Positions 36,701-43,739 of a DNA stretch of 64,000 nucleotides are shown here, in pieces. Position numbers and translations under genes: made by a program. The stretch spans positions 1-64,000 of the forward strand of contig CAMPBT010000001.1 of the NCBI GenBank assembly GCA_946641515.1. Reading direction: 5' to 3'. Position 1 is the first letter of the stretch. The number at the start of each line of letters is the position of its first letter. This DNA is from UBA3210 sp002363635 (GTDB lineage: Bacteria; Bacillota_I; Bacilli_A; RFN20; CAG-449). The notes beneath the pieces are model-generated. The model did not search any database and had not been told where the DNA came from. It saw only the letters and a list, made by a program, of their open reading frames with translations.

Positions 36701-38984
36701 TAATGGTAAAGTTTCTACATTTGAAATTAATGATGGTAGTGATGGTAAAGATGGACAAAGTGCAATTACTTATGTCCCTGCTATATTCTATGATTATGAT
36801 GGAACTAAACTTTATGAATTCTATTATGAAAAAGGTAAGCCAGTCACTTATGGTGGTAAAGAACTTGTTTCTTATAAGACATCAGATGATTATGGTACTT
36901 ATTCAATGTTCTTTACTGGTTGGGATAAAGATTTAGAAGCTGGTATTAATGAACCTACAATCTTTAGAGCACAGTATGCTGCAAAATACACAGTTACATT
37001 TAAAGATACTGATGGTACAGTTTTATATGTTACTGAAACATTAGAACGTGGCACTCCAGTAACTTATGCCGGAACTAAAGAATTAGTATTAAAAGAAACT
37101 ACTAATAGTGAAGGTAAATATTTTGCAGGATGGGATAAAGAACTAACTAATATTACTTGCGATACAGTAGTTGTTGCCCAATATAAGAATCTTTATACAG
37201 TTACATTCAATTATAAAGAAGGTGTAATGGATACAAATAATGAATTCGCTAATATTGATAAGAGTAAAGAAGTTCAGGTCTTAGATGGTGAAACTGCTGA
37301 TTTCGGTCAAGATGACCCAACTTATTATGTCGAAGACGACAATGATACTTATGGTCCTTATATTAAGACGTTCCAAGGTTGGGATAAGTCTTTAACTGAT
37401 ATTTTAAGTGATACAACTATTACCGCTTTATATTCTTCGAAATATTCAGTTACATTCCTTGATGAAGATGGTACAGTTTTATATGACACATTAGTAGAAC
37501 GTGGTACAACTATTGTTCCTGCTGATTTACTTCCAAATCCAACAAAGGCACCTACTAAAGATGCTATTGGTAATGATATAACTTGGGCTTTTAATAAATG
37601 GGAAGTTAAATCTACATTTAATAATTATTATGAAAACGATATCTATGACGAAGATGCAATTGATGAGATTTCAAAATACGCAAGACCTACTTTAGAAAAT
37701 ATTACTAATAACTTATTAGTCTATGCTACATATTCATCTTCTGTAACTACATATAACGTTACATTTAAAGATAATTATGGTGTAGTGATTGCAGTTAAAT
37801 CAGTTGTAGGAGGTCAAGTAGTTGATACAAGTGATATTACAGTTAATCAAACATTAAAGAGATTATCTGATGGACTTATCTATACTTATAATTTTGATTA
37901 TTGGCAATATGATACAAGTAAAGATAAATTCGAAAATGAAACTCAAATTACTTCAGATTTAGAATTAAAAGCACATTATAAGTTAGATGAATCAATCTCT
38001 TCTTTCAAAGGATATAGAGTTAGATTCTATGATAATTCTGCAACTACATTACTCTTACATACATTCGTTAAAGAAGGTGAAAAAGTAGTATATCCAAAAG
38101 AAACACCTTTCTATTATGATAAGTATACAGTAACAATGTTTGTTGGCTGGGATAAAGAACTTACAACTATTACTAAAGATACTGATTATCGCATGGTTAC
38201 TAAGACTGTTAAGAGAGAATTTGTTTGTGAATATCCTCAAACAGAAGTAAAAGATCAAGTCTTAATTGATAAATTAAATGGAATAAGAGACGATAAAGAA
38301 CGTCAAGATCCTAAGAGTCAGTGGTACTTCTATTATGAAGAAGAAAGATATTTATGGTATCCAGAATCACAAAGATATTATAAAGTCGAACCTGTTAGAT
38401 TTGATTGCGTAGCTTCAAATGATAGTGGTTTCTTATTAATTAGACCTTCTATGGTATTAGATGCATTCTATTATAACGATACTAGATTTGGTGAATATGT
38501 AGATGGAACATATTATTATGGCAACAGTTATAATAATTCAATGCTTCGTGAAAATTTAAATTCTTTAGTCATTAGAGCGGCATTCCAAAACTATAATGAA
38601 CTCTATACAGGTATTCGTTATAGTACTACTGCTTCAACAACTGATAATAACTATAATAGATATGCAGATGGAACAACTAATAACGATTCATTATTCGTCT
38701 TATCATATTCTGAATTAAATGATGCAGCATTTGGCTTTGCCTCTAATAATGATAGAATGGCAAAAGCTACTGACTTTGCTAGAGCTAGATTTAGAACTTT
38801 AGGTGCCGAATATGTTATTACTAGTGATGGATATGCGCCATACTGGACACGTTCACCATACTCATATGGTAATGGTGATACCGCAATTTATGTTACTGCA
38901 AATGGTTCATTTAACGTTGCACCAGTTGATTCAGTATTTGGTGTTATTCCAGTTGTCTGGTTAGATACTAATAAACTTTATTAA
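30765..38984 (+). CDS. Giant membrane-anchored repeat surface protein
   Basis: A 2739-residue protein. A short Lys-rich cytosolic N-terminus is followed by one membrane segment (residues ~22-43, IFGITALLCFAGGGVAIAAS). From about 60 to 2000 it is built of Gly/Asp-rich repeats. Recurrent units are TPYIGENGNWWIGxTDTGVKAxG, GHTPVITINxDGxWxxDG, SAYELAVxNGFxGTxEEWLxSLKG and runs of GKDGKDG or GEKGEDG, resembling collagen-like/phage-fibre spacers. Residues ~2000-2420 are InlB/Flg_new-type beta repeats (VTFKDTDGTVLY... ERGTPVTYAG). The last ~190 residues resemble DUF6273 (FLLIRPSMVLDAFYY, LRENLNSLVI, YWTRSPYSYG). There is no LPXTG or lipobox, so it is held by its N-terminal anchor. It is probably an adhesin or stalk. 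Confidence 0.85.
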   Translation: MEQNTKKEKAPKLEKSSKIPAIFGITALLCFAGGGVAIAASLNYAKQNSVRNKADLPDMDDYTESILRKIYDLYSKNNSDPLEFEDWILQFTGGNKDNIEAIIPSIGENGNWYVGSVDTGIKAEGIDGVGIASIKKISSEDNVDVYEIKLTDGTVTEYSVTNGLDGQDGKGLKNVETTTSEDGSTVIITMTYTDDTQTVVTLRNGTDGKDGVSVLDISKTGTDPDNENVDIYTITYSDNTKSTFKVTNGLNGVDGAQGIQGEKGEDGHTPVITINTDGCWEVDGISTSINALGKDGIGIASISSEATSTGTNLVFNLTDGTEYSFDIANGTNGINGLNGQTPEITKDGYWKIGDTVTSFKAAGNDGVGISKVTETLDGTTHNVEISFTNDTSFSFIVNDGKDGKDGQDGVGIASISGPTSEGNVDTYTIHYTDGKSSTFTVTNGTNGAQGEQGIQGVAGQDGHTPVITINSDGCWEIDGISTSINALGKDGVGIASISSDASKENTKLVFTLTDGTTYSFDIPNGQDGKDGVNGLDGLTPEITEDGYWKIGDTLTNIKAAGTDGIGIKSVKETVNGKAHNVEITFTNDTSFTFTVNDGEDGQDGNGIASISGPTTNGNIDTYTIHYTNGDTSTFNVTNGVNGETPTIEISIDGYWIINGNKTSIVAVGKNGDKGEKGDDGLTPTIGMNGNWWIGDTDTGVKAAGADGLTPYIGTNGNWVIGTTDTGVSAEGVDGENGRSAYELAVNNGFAGTLEEWLESLKGQNLTILSIEDPVKNGLYTTYKLNYSDGSTLEILVKDGEDGLTPYIGENGNWWIGTTDTGTKAAGIDGLNGLSAYELAVKNGFEGTVDEWLDSLKGADGKDGEDGQDGLTPYIGDNGNWWIGETDTGINAKGEKGNDGVSISSIFKTNTTDNVDTYTILYSDGNTSSFTITNGTQGEQGIQGVPGKDGHTPVITINNEGYWEVDGVSTNVSAIGTKGTSITSITSVETSSNTELTFTLYDEATGTTTTSTFNIPNGKDGKDGIDGLDGKTPEIKDGYWWIGDTNTGVKAEGTDGVSITQATEVVNGKTHVITLEFSNSTSFTFTVNDGSDGKDGNGIASISGPTTNGNIDTYTIHYTDGTTSTFDVKNGTSPTISTDGYWIIDGVKTSISAVGKNGEKGEDGRDLTITAIDDPVTEDSYTTYKLHYSDNSTLEIVVKNGEDGLTPYIGTNGNWWIGETDTLVKAKGEDGLTPTIGENGNWWLGKVDTGVKAQGEKGNDGLTPYIGTNGNWWIGETDTLVSAKGEDGKDGIDGLTPYIGENGNWWIGDKDTYTKAEGKDADIPYIKDGTWWVGEINTGVEVTGVGISTITKDEDSSDAAQTTYKIVLTNGSEFTFSVRNGSDGADGKSAYEIAVLNGYQKSEQEWLDSLKGLDGLTPYIGDDGNWWIGSTDTGVKAEGINGQDGKTPYVGDNNNWWIDGEDTGYSAVGTDGNGIASIDKTSSNGIVDTYTITYTNGTTSTYTVTNGKNGVGIADIVNEVSSDGLTNTVTISLSDGSSKELQILNGISVKSIEKTKSVGLVDTYTITYSDNSTSEFNVTNGKDGHSPVVTIIDGEWAVDGVKTGTKAQGNNGTNLTIKSIGLKAQNGLIDTYSITYSDDTVFEFTVTNARSIVSITGPTTEGTKDTYTINYNDGTTDSFTVTNGTDGAQGIQGEKGEDGHTPVITINADGYWVIDDVVTSNYALGTTGKDGVGIEKISTVSTGDTTTLTFTFTNGEKTSFELPHGYNGKDGKDGRSVNNVAKTSTDGLVDTYTITYSDGTTSTFEVTNGAQGAQGIQGEKGEDGHTPVITINADGYWVIDGSVTTMSAIGQKGEKGDAGVGISGVTYSLSEDGTMTIITLKLTDGTTSEFRVRNGIDGKDGEAGKSAYQIAVEKGFVGTEEEWLESLKGRDGLTPYIKDGYWWIGEENTGVKAAGEDGVSIVDVSHTKNGSITTLTITLSNGKVSTFEINDGSDGKDGQSAITYVPAIFYDYDGTKLYEFYYEKGKPVTYGGKELVSYKTSDDYGTYSMFFTGWDKDLEAGINEPTIFRAQYAAKYTVTFKDTDGTVLYVTETLERGTPVTYAGTKELVLKETTNSEGKYFAGWDKELTNITCDTVVVAQYKNLYTVTFNYKEGVMDTNNEFANIDKSKEVQVLDGETADFGQDDPTYYVEDDNDTYGPYIKTFQGWDKSLTDILSDTTITALYSSKYSVTFLDEDGTVLYDTLVERGTTIVPADLLPNPTKAPTKDAIGNDITWAFNKWEVKSTFNNYYENDIYDEDAIDEISKYARPTLENITNNLLVYATYSSSVTTYNVTFKDNYGVVIAVKSVVGGQVVDTSDITVNQTLKRLSDGLIYTYNFDYWQYDTSKDKFENETQITSDLELKAHYKLDESISSFKGYRVRFYDNSATTLLLHTFVKEGEKVVYPKETPFYYDKYTVTMFVGWDKELTTITKDTDYRMVTKTVKREFVCEYPQTEVKDQVLIDKLNGIRDDKERQDPKSQWYFYYEEERYLWYPESQRYYKVEPVRFDCVASNDSGFLLIRPSMVLDAFYYNDTRFGEYVDGTYYYGNSYNNSMLRENLNSLVIRAAFQNYNELYTGIRYSTTASTTDNNYNRYADGTTNNDSLFVLSYSELNDAAFGFASNNDRMAKATDFARARFRTLGAEYVITSDGYAPYWTRSPYSYGNGDTAIYVTANGSFNVAPVDSVFGVIPVVWLDTNKLY

Positions 38985-38992
38985 TAATTAAG

Positions 38993-39022
38993 AGGTATTG
39001 TAGGTTACTACAGTACCTTTTA
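38993..39022 (+). terminator. Terminator of the giant repeat protein
   Basis: AGGTATTGTAG (38993-39003) pairs with CTACAGTACCT (39008-39018) with one mismatch and GTTA as loop, then TTTTAA. Confidence 0.75.
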
Positions 39023-39127
39023 AATTTGCTTAAACATATATTTTTTGTAAAATATTAAAAAAATATAAAAATCTAAAATTGGAGATATTATACTATAAAT
39101 GTATTTTTTAGTAAGTGGGGTGACAAC

Positions 39128-40615
39128 ATGAATAAAATCGGCTTTGATAATGAAAAATATTTAAAAATGCAGAGTGAACATATTTCTGAACGTGTTCATC
39201 AGTTTGGAGGTAAACTTTACCTTGAATTTGGAGGTAAACTTTTTGATGACTACCATGCATCTAGAGTATTACCTGGATTTAAACCAGACTCAAAATTACA
39301 ATTACTCTTAAAGATGAAAGATGATGCAGAAATTGTTATCGTCATTAATTCTCAAACAATTGAAGATGCAAAAGTTAGAGAAGACTTAGGTATTACTTAT
39401 GATCAAGACGTACTTAGATTAATGGATGCTTTTAAAGAAGCAGGATTATATGTCGGTAGTGTTGTCTTAACACAGTTTAATAATCAAAAAGGCGCGAAAG
39501 CTTTTGAAAAGTCATTACAAAAACAAGGTATCAAGACATATCGTCATTATCGTATTGAAGGATATCCTTATAACGTTGAAAAGATTATTTCTGATGATGG
39601 CTTAGGTAAAAATGATTATATTGAAACTACTAGACCATTAGTAGTTATTACCGCTCCAGGACCAGGGGCTGGCAAAATGGCAACATGTATTTCTCAGTTA
39701 TATCATGATAACAAGAGAGGTATTAAATCAGGATATGCTAAATTTGAAACATTCCCAATTTGGAATTTACCATTAAAACATCCTGTTAACTTAGCATATG
39801 AAGCAGCTACAGCAGATTTAAATGATGTTAATATGATTGACCCATATCATTTAGAAGCATATGGTATATCAACAGTTAACTATAATAGAGATGTAGAAAT
39901 CTTCCCAGTCTTAAATAAGATGTTTGAAAAGATTTTCGGTTCATCTCCTTATAAATCACCTACTGATATGGGTGTTAATATGGCAGGTAACTGCATTTCT
40001 GATGATGAAGTATGTAAAGAAGCTTCTAGACAAGAAATTATTAGAAGATACTTTAGATCACTTGTTGATAGACGTAAAGATAAAGTCGATGATAATGTCG
40101 TTAATAAGATTGATTTAATTATGAAGAATAACGGCATCAATATTGATGATCGTAAATGTGTTAAAGCATGTAAAGATAAAGCTGCTAAAGAAGGTTCACC
40201 AGCATGTGCTATTGAACTTAATGATGGTAAAGTCTTAACTGGTAAAACATCTAATTTACTTGGACCTGTCAGTGCAATGATTTTAAACGCATTAAAATAT
40301 TTAGCAGGTATTTCTGATAACGTCACATTACTTCCTAAAGGAATTATTGAACCAGTTTGTGCACTAAAAACACGTGACTTAGGTGGGCATAACCCTAGAC
40401 TTCACTTAGATGAAATCTTAGTTACATTATCAATTTCTGCTGTTACTAACCCTTTAGCGGAACTTGCTTTAGCTCAACTTCCTAAATTAAGAGGTTCTCA
40501 ATCTCATTCATCTGTTATTTTAAATGAAGTAGATGCTTCAACATTAAGAAAACTTGGTATAGAACTTACTTCAGAGCCAATTTACGCGACTAAAAAGCTA
40601 TATCATGGTAAATAG
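39128..40615 (+). CDS. DUF1846-family protein
   Basis: A 495-residue protein matching DUF1846 over its full length: opening GFDNEKYLKMQSEHISERV and FGGKLYLEFGGKLFDDYHASR, a central glycine-rich loop (TAPGPGAGKMATCISQLYHD) that resembles a nucleotide-binding loop, and a long conserved C-terminal half (ALKTRDLGGHNPRLH, RGSQSHSSVIL). The family is common in Bacillota. Its function is not established, though the loop suggests ATP or GTP use. GTGGGGTGA precedes the ATG. It has its own terminator and so is monocistronic. Confidence 0.88.
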   Translation: MNKIGFDNEKYLKMQSEHISERVHQFGGKLYLEFGGKLFDDYHASRVLPGFKPDSKLQLLLKMKDDAEIVIVINSQTIEDAKVREDLGITYDQDVLRLMDAFKEAGLYVGSVVLTQFNNQKGAKAFEKSLQKQGIKTYRHYRIEGYPYNVEKIISDDGLGKNDYIETTRPLVVITAPGPGAGKMATCISQLYHDNKRGIKSGYAKFETFPIWNLPLKHPVNLAYEAATADLNDVNMIDPYHLEAYGISTVNYNRDVEIFPVLNKMFEKIFGSSPYKSPTDMGVNMAGNCISDDEVCKEASRQEIIRRYFRSLVDRRKDKVDDNVVNKIDLIMKNNGINIDDRKCVKACKDKAAKEGSPACAIELNDGKVLTGKTSNLLGPVSAMILNALKYLAGISDNVTLLPKGIIEPVCALKTRDLGGHNPRLHLDEILVTLSISAVTNPLAELALAQLPKLRGSQSHSSVILNEVDASTLRKLGIELTSEPIYATKKLYHGK

Positions 40616-40632
40616 CTTTAATAACTATAAAG

Positions 40633-40656
40633 CCCTTGCTAAGCAAGGGTTTTTAT
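40633..40656 (+). terminator. Intrinsic terminator
   Basis: CCCTTGC (40633-40639) and GCAAGGG (40643-40649) form a perfect stem with a TAA loop, followed by TTTTTAT. Confidence 0.85.
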
Positions 40657-40697
40657 ATTGCTTAGAGTAAAATAATAATCCATCATTAAAAACAACA

Positions 40698-40739
40698 TTG
40701 TCCCAAATGCTACAAAATAATTGTCCCAAATGCAACAAA
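40698..40739. repeat. 19-base direct repeat (putative operator) upstream of the toxin-antitoxin pair
   Basis: TTGTCCCAAATGCTACAAA (40698-40716) and TTGTCCCAAATGCAACAAA (40721-40739) differ at one base and have a 23-base period, about two helical turns, just before the -35. The HTH domain of the first gene product may bind here. Confidence 0.6.
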
Positions 40740-40744
40740 GTTGT

Positions 40745-40772
40745 TTTACATATTTTCTTTATAATGTATAAT
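40745..40772 (+). promoter_or_regulatory. Promoter of the HTH-DUF3990 operon
   Basis: TTTACA (40745-40750) and TATAAT (40767-40772) are separated by 16 bases. A second TATAAT overlaps at 40760-40765. Confidence 0.6.
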
Positions 40773-40796
40773 TAAATTAAGAAGGAACTATTATAT

Positions 40797-41657
40797 ATGG
40801 ATGTAAATTTAAGCGAAGATTTAAAAAAAGTTAAAGTTTTATTAAATTATACTGATGAAGAATTAGCGTCTGAACTTGGAGTATCTAGATCTACTTTGGC
40901 AAGATGGGTGAATAATAATAATCATCCTAATCCTTTATCATTAAATAAAATATATTCATATATCTATAATAAAGGTATTAATCTTAATTTAATTGATGAA
41001 GAATTATATAAATCAAAACAAACTAAAAATAATTTAATTCTTTTTCATGGTTCAAAAAATGGAATTGAAGGTAAATTAACAATTGAAAAAAGTAATGAAA
41101 AGAAGGATTTTGGTAAAGGCTTCTATTTAGGTGAGGGAGTTAGACAAGCAGTTAGTTTTGTTTCTAATTATTCTTCTTCATCTCTTTATATTGTTGAAAT
41201 TAAAAATATTAATAAATTAAAAATAAAAGAATTTGATGTTTCAAAAGAATGGATCATTTTAGTTGCATATTTTAGAGGCAAGATTAATGAATATGTTAAT
41301 TCTTCTTGTGTAAAGGAATTATTAGAATCTATTAAAGATGTAGATATTATTATTGCCCCTATAGCAGATAATTCTATGTATTCAATTATTAATGACTTTA
41401 TTGAAGGTGGTATTACTGATGAACAATGTATTAATGCTTTATCTGCAAATAGACTTGGAAAGCAATATGTAATATTAAATGACAAAACATTAGATAACAA
41501 TGTAGAGATATTAAAGAAATCTTACCTATGTGAAGAAGAGAAAAAACAATACGAAGAAGAAAAAGAAAATGATAGAAATGTAGGTAAAGCAAAAATGATT
41601 TTGGCAAAGAGAAAATATGCTGGTGTAGGTAAATATATAGAGGAGATATTGATATAG
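40797..41657 (+). CDS. HTH-DUF3990 protein, probable ADP-ribosyltransferase-like toxin
   Basis: A 286-residue fusion. Residues ~1-55 are an XRE-like helix-turn-helix (DEELASELGVSRSTLARWVN). Residues ~77-225 match DUF3990: LILFHGSKNGIEG, DFGKGFYLGEGVRQAVSFV, a VDIIIAPIADNSMYSIINDF segment, and ITDEQCINALSANRLGKQYV. The His-Tyr pattern (FHGS, GKGFYL) resembles ADP-ribosyltransferase folds, so NAD-dependent modification is a reasonable guess. The C-terminal ~60 residues are a charged helical tail. The next gene starts one base after the stop, so this is probably the toxin of a two-gene system that represses itself. Confidence 0.75.
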   Translation: MDVNLSEDLKKVKVLLNYTDEELASELGVSRSTLARWVNNNNHPNPLSLNKIYSYIYNKGINLNLIDEELYKSKQTKNNLILFHGSKNGIEGKLTIEKSNEKKDFGKGFYLGEGVRQAVSFVSNYSSSSLYIVEIKNINKLKIKEFDVSKEWIILVAYFRGKINEYVNSSCVKELLESIKDVDIIIAPIADNSMYSIINDFIEGGITDEQCINALSANRLGKQYVILNDKTLDNNVEILKKSYLCEEEKKQYEEEKENDRNVGKAKMILAKRKYAGVGKYIEEILI

Positions 41658-41658
41658 A

Positions 41659-42126
41659 ATGAGAAAGATTGATGATAGAGGAATACTTCTTGCTAAGTAC
41701 CAATCGGATTTATTTGAGAATTCTATTAAAGAATTGTCATGTTCTTCATCCTATTTTTATAAAAAGTTTTCCTTCTCTAAACTTGCTCATAGAATGGACA
41801 AAGATTCTTTTATAAATGAAGCATTAGATATTCCTGCAGCCTTTGAAGAATTAAAAAAGGAATCTAATTATGAAGTAGGAAAAAATAAAGTTTCTCCTGC
41901 TATTTTAGCGTGGGTAGGTTATTTATTAAGATATTGGGCCTATACTTATCAAATAAGTACTAAGCAAATATATAAAATTGTTAAATTAGATGAATTATGT
42001 AAATTATATGAAGCATATCATAGTTTAGATGTAGAAGAAGCTATAAATAGAATAAATGAAGCTCATGGAGTTTTATATTTATCAGATTCTGGATATAAAA
42101 TGGATGAATTAAAGAAAATAATTTAA
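41659..42126 (+). CDS. Probable partner/antitoxin of the DUF3990 protein
   Basis: A 155-residue mostly helical protein, one base after the DUF3990 gene, with GAGGAGA inside the end of that gene. The sequence GILLAKYQSDLFENSIKEL at the start and SPAILAWVGYLLRYWAYTYQ in the middle resembles a partner I associate with DUF3990 loci, but I cannot name a family with certainty. It has no membrane segment or signal peptide. The tight coupling favours an antitoxin or immunity role. A serine-rich SCSSSYFYKKFSFSKLAHRM stretch may be the binding region. Confidence 0.6.
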   Translation: MRKIDDRGILLAKYQSDLFENSIKELSCSSSYFYKKFSFSKLAHRMDKDSFINEALDIPAAFEELKKESNYEVGKNKVSPAILAWVGYLLRYWAYTYQISTKQIYKIVKLDELCKLYEAYHSLDVEEAINRINEAHGVLYLSDSGYKMDELKKII

Positions 42127-42166
42127 GGTAATTATTAATATATAATTAATGTACATTAATCTAAAA

Positions 42167-42249
42167 TTTGCCCAATCGTGCCACATAATGGTCGATTGGT
42201 GCCAAAGTGAAAAATGGCACTTGAAAGCGTTTACTCTAACCTTTATAGT
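42167..42249 (+). promoter_or_regulatory. Promoter and operator cluster upstream of the first SipW-class exported protein
   Basis: TTGAAA (42221-42226) and TATAGT (42244-42249) are spaced by 17 bases. Directly upstream are TTTGCCCA (42167-42174), GTGCCAC (42178-42184), a CCAATCG/CGATTGG inverted repeat (42172-42178 and 42193-42199) and a GTGCCA/TGGCAC inverted repeat (42199-42204 and 42215-42220). TGAAAGCGTTTACT at 42222-42235 is one base off the cre consensus. The TTTGCCCA, GTGCCAC and TTGAAAG elements recur in the same order before the gene at 54420. Confidence 0.6.
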
Positions 42250-42266
42250 ATAAGAGAAGTTTGAAA

Positions 42267-42347
42267 GCGCTTGACGATAAGTGCGTTTTTTTATACTTTA
42301 ATAATTTATAAATAGAAGTCACTGTTGTTAAGCGGTGGCTTTTTTAT
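42267..42347 (+). terminator. Two terminator-like hairpins in the leader
   Basis: GCGCTT (42267-42272) pairs with AAGTGC (42279-42284, one G-U), followed by seven T. A second hairpin, AAGTCAC (42316-42322) with GTGGCTT (42335-42341, one G-U), is followed by TTTTATTT. Both lie between the promoter at 42221 and the start codon at 42371. A TTGACG-N15-TATACT (42271-42297) might restart transcription between them. They could be attenuators. Confidence 0.55.
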
Positions 42348-42370
42348 TTAATGAAAGGAAGGTGACGTTT

Positions 42371-43471
42371 GTGGCAAAGAAAATGGTCGATGTCGACATG
42401 CCTACTAAAGTTGAGAAGACCGCTAAAAGATCACGTGCCGCAGTCGTTGTCTTAGCTTCATTATTAAGCTTCTCACTTCTTGCATCAGCTTATTACTTAG
42501 TCGATTCGTTGATAATCGAAAATTCTTATAAGATTTATGTCGGTAGTAGTAATACTAATCAAACTGTAGGCAAAGGTTTAGGATTATCTTACGATAAAGA
42601 ATTTGCTAATGGTGGTTACAGCGATATTACTGGTAGAGGTTTAAGACTTGAAAATCAAGCAACTAATGGATATGGTATGAGTTTTGGCTCAACTATGGTT
42701 AGACCTTTAGCAAATGAAAAAAATTCATATTCTGTAATGAGTTATTTATCTTCTGTTGCATCATCAAAGGACAAATCTATTGACACCAATGTTATTGATA
42801 ATGGTAGAGAAGGTGAAGCAAACTGTGATCAGTTTATTACATCAAAGTTTTATCTTAGAAATGAATCAGATAAAGTTGAAACTTTAAATCTTGATGGACA
42901 AGTTGATTACAAAATCCAAATTGAAATTACCAAAAACACTAAAAATTCTGCTTCGGCATTAAGATTAGCAATACTTGAGATAAATGATGAGGAGAACATT
43001 TACAATTTGGATACTGGTATGTATGACAATACATGCTTTAACGTAGAGGTCTTTGCAGAACCAAAGACGATTGTTGATGAAAATGATAAATATGCCTATT
43101 CATCAGAATCTGAATATGTTGCTACAACTGCATCTGGTGTCTATTTGAATGGCTGTACTGTTGATGGAAAACAAAGGTATGGATTAGAAGGACAACCAAA
43201 AATTCCATACGTTAAGAATCCAAATAAAGGATTTGAAGATGAAGATTGGAAATGTACAAATTTAGTGCTTGATAAAGAAACATTAAGATGGAAATACGAT
43301 TCAGTTGAACAAGATGATAAGGCTTATCATTTGGATTATCAAGAAGAAAAAGCTTATGTTGTCGCAGCTTGGTTTGAAGCAAGCGATACAGATCATTGTG
43401 ATGATATTTCATCAGGATATGTCGCATTTACAGTATCATTTACTGTAGTAGAGAACGAGAGTTCAAATTAA
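42371..43471 (+). CDS. Exported/anchored surface protein, possibly TasA-like
   Basis: A 366-residue protein beginning at GTG 42371 (AAKK... opening, with AAGGAAGGTGA upstream); an in-frame GTG at 42335 lacks a ribosome binding site and lies within the leader hairpin. Residues ~20-45 are a membrane segment or signal (AAVVVLASLLSFSLLASAYYLV). The exported part is beta-rich, with a FITSKFYLRNESDKVETLNL segment resembling the core strand of camelysin/TasA-type proteins. There is no lipobox or LPXTG. It is the first gene of the SipW cluster and the least certain member of the exported set. Confidence 0.55.
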   Translation: MAKKMVDVDMPTKVEKTAKRSRAAVVVLASLLSFSLLASAYYLVDSLIIENSYKIYVGSSNTNQTVGKGLGLSYDKEFANGGYSDITGRGLRLENQATNGYGMSFGSTMVRPLANEKNSYSVMSYLSSVASSKDKSIDTNVIDNGREGEANCDQFITSKFYLRNESDKVETLNLDGQVDYKIQIEITKNTKNSASALRLAILEINDEENIYNLDTGMYDNTCFNVEVFAEPKTIVDENDKYAYSSESEYVATTASGVYLNGCTVDGKQRYGLEGQPKIPYVKNPNKGFEDEDWKCTNLVLDKETLRWKYDSVEQDDKAYHLDYQEEKAYVVAAWFEASDTDHCDDISSGYVAFTVSFTVVENESSN

Positions 43472-43515
43472 CTTAGGTTTCAATATTATGAAAGTAATAT
43501 AGAGATATTAAATTA

Positions 43516-43611
43516 ATATATCAATTATTAAATTTATTAATTGATATGCTAATTAAAGATTCTACCCAATAGTTAGCATTAAGGGTACGTTAGCAATAGT
43601 CTTTAATTAGC
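43516..43611 (+). promoter_or_regulatory. Structured intergenic element with nested stems
   Basis: ATATCAATTA (43517-43526) pairs with a TTAATTGATAT arm ending near 43546. Next, GCTAATTAAAGA (43548-43559) is perfectly complementary to TCTTTAATTAGC (43600-43611). The 40-base interior holds a TACCC/GGGTA stem and two GTTAGC copies. It lies about 130-220 bases before the 43740 start, so it could be a leader RNA switch or a DNA-binding site. There is no match to a riboswitch I know. Confidence 0.45.
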
Positions 43612-43739
43612 ATTTAGACGATCAGTTAATATAATTAATAATCTATGTTAATGAAGATATAGACATATGAAATCAATAATATGGAATATATAAAATCTTT
43701 TAAAAATAAAAATCGGGAAAAGGAGAAAAATTTATTATT

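Noticed and set aside
30765..38984. Dense short repeats that could be a CRISPR array or satellite DNA
   Set aside because: They lie in one open reading frame, vary in length and sequence, and translate to Gly/Asp-rich protein repeats.
42335..42370. GTG at 42335 as the start of the first exported protein
   Set aside because: It lies within the leader hairpin and has no ribosome binding site; GTG 42371 follows AAGGAAGGTGA.
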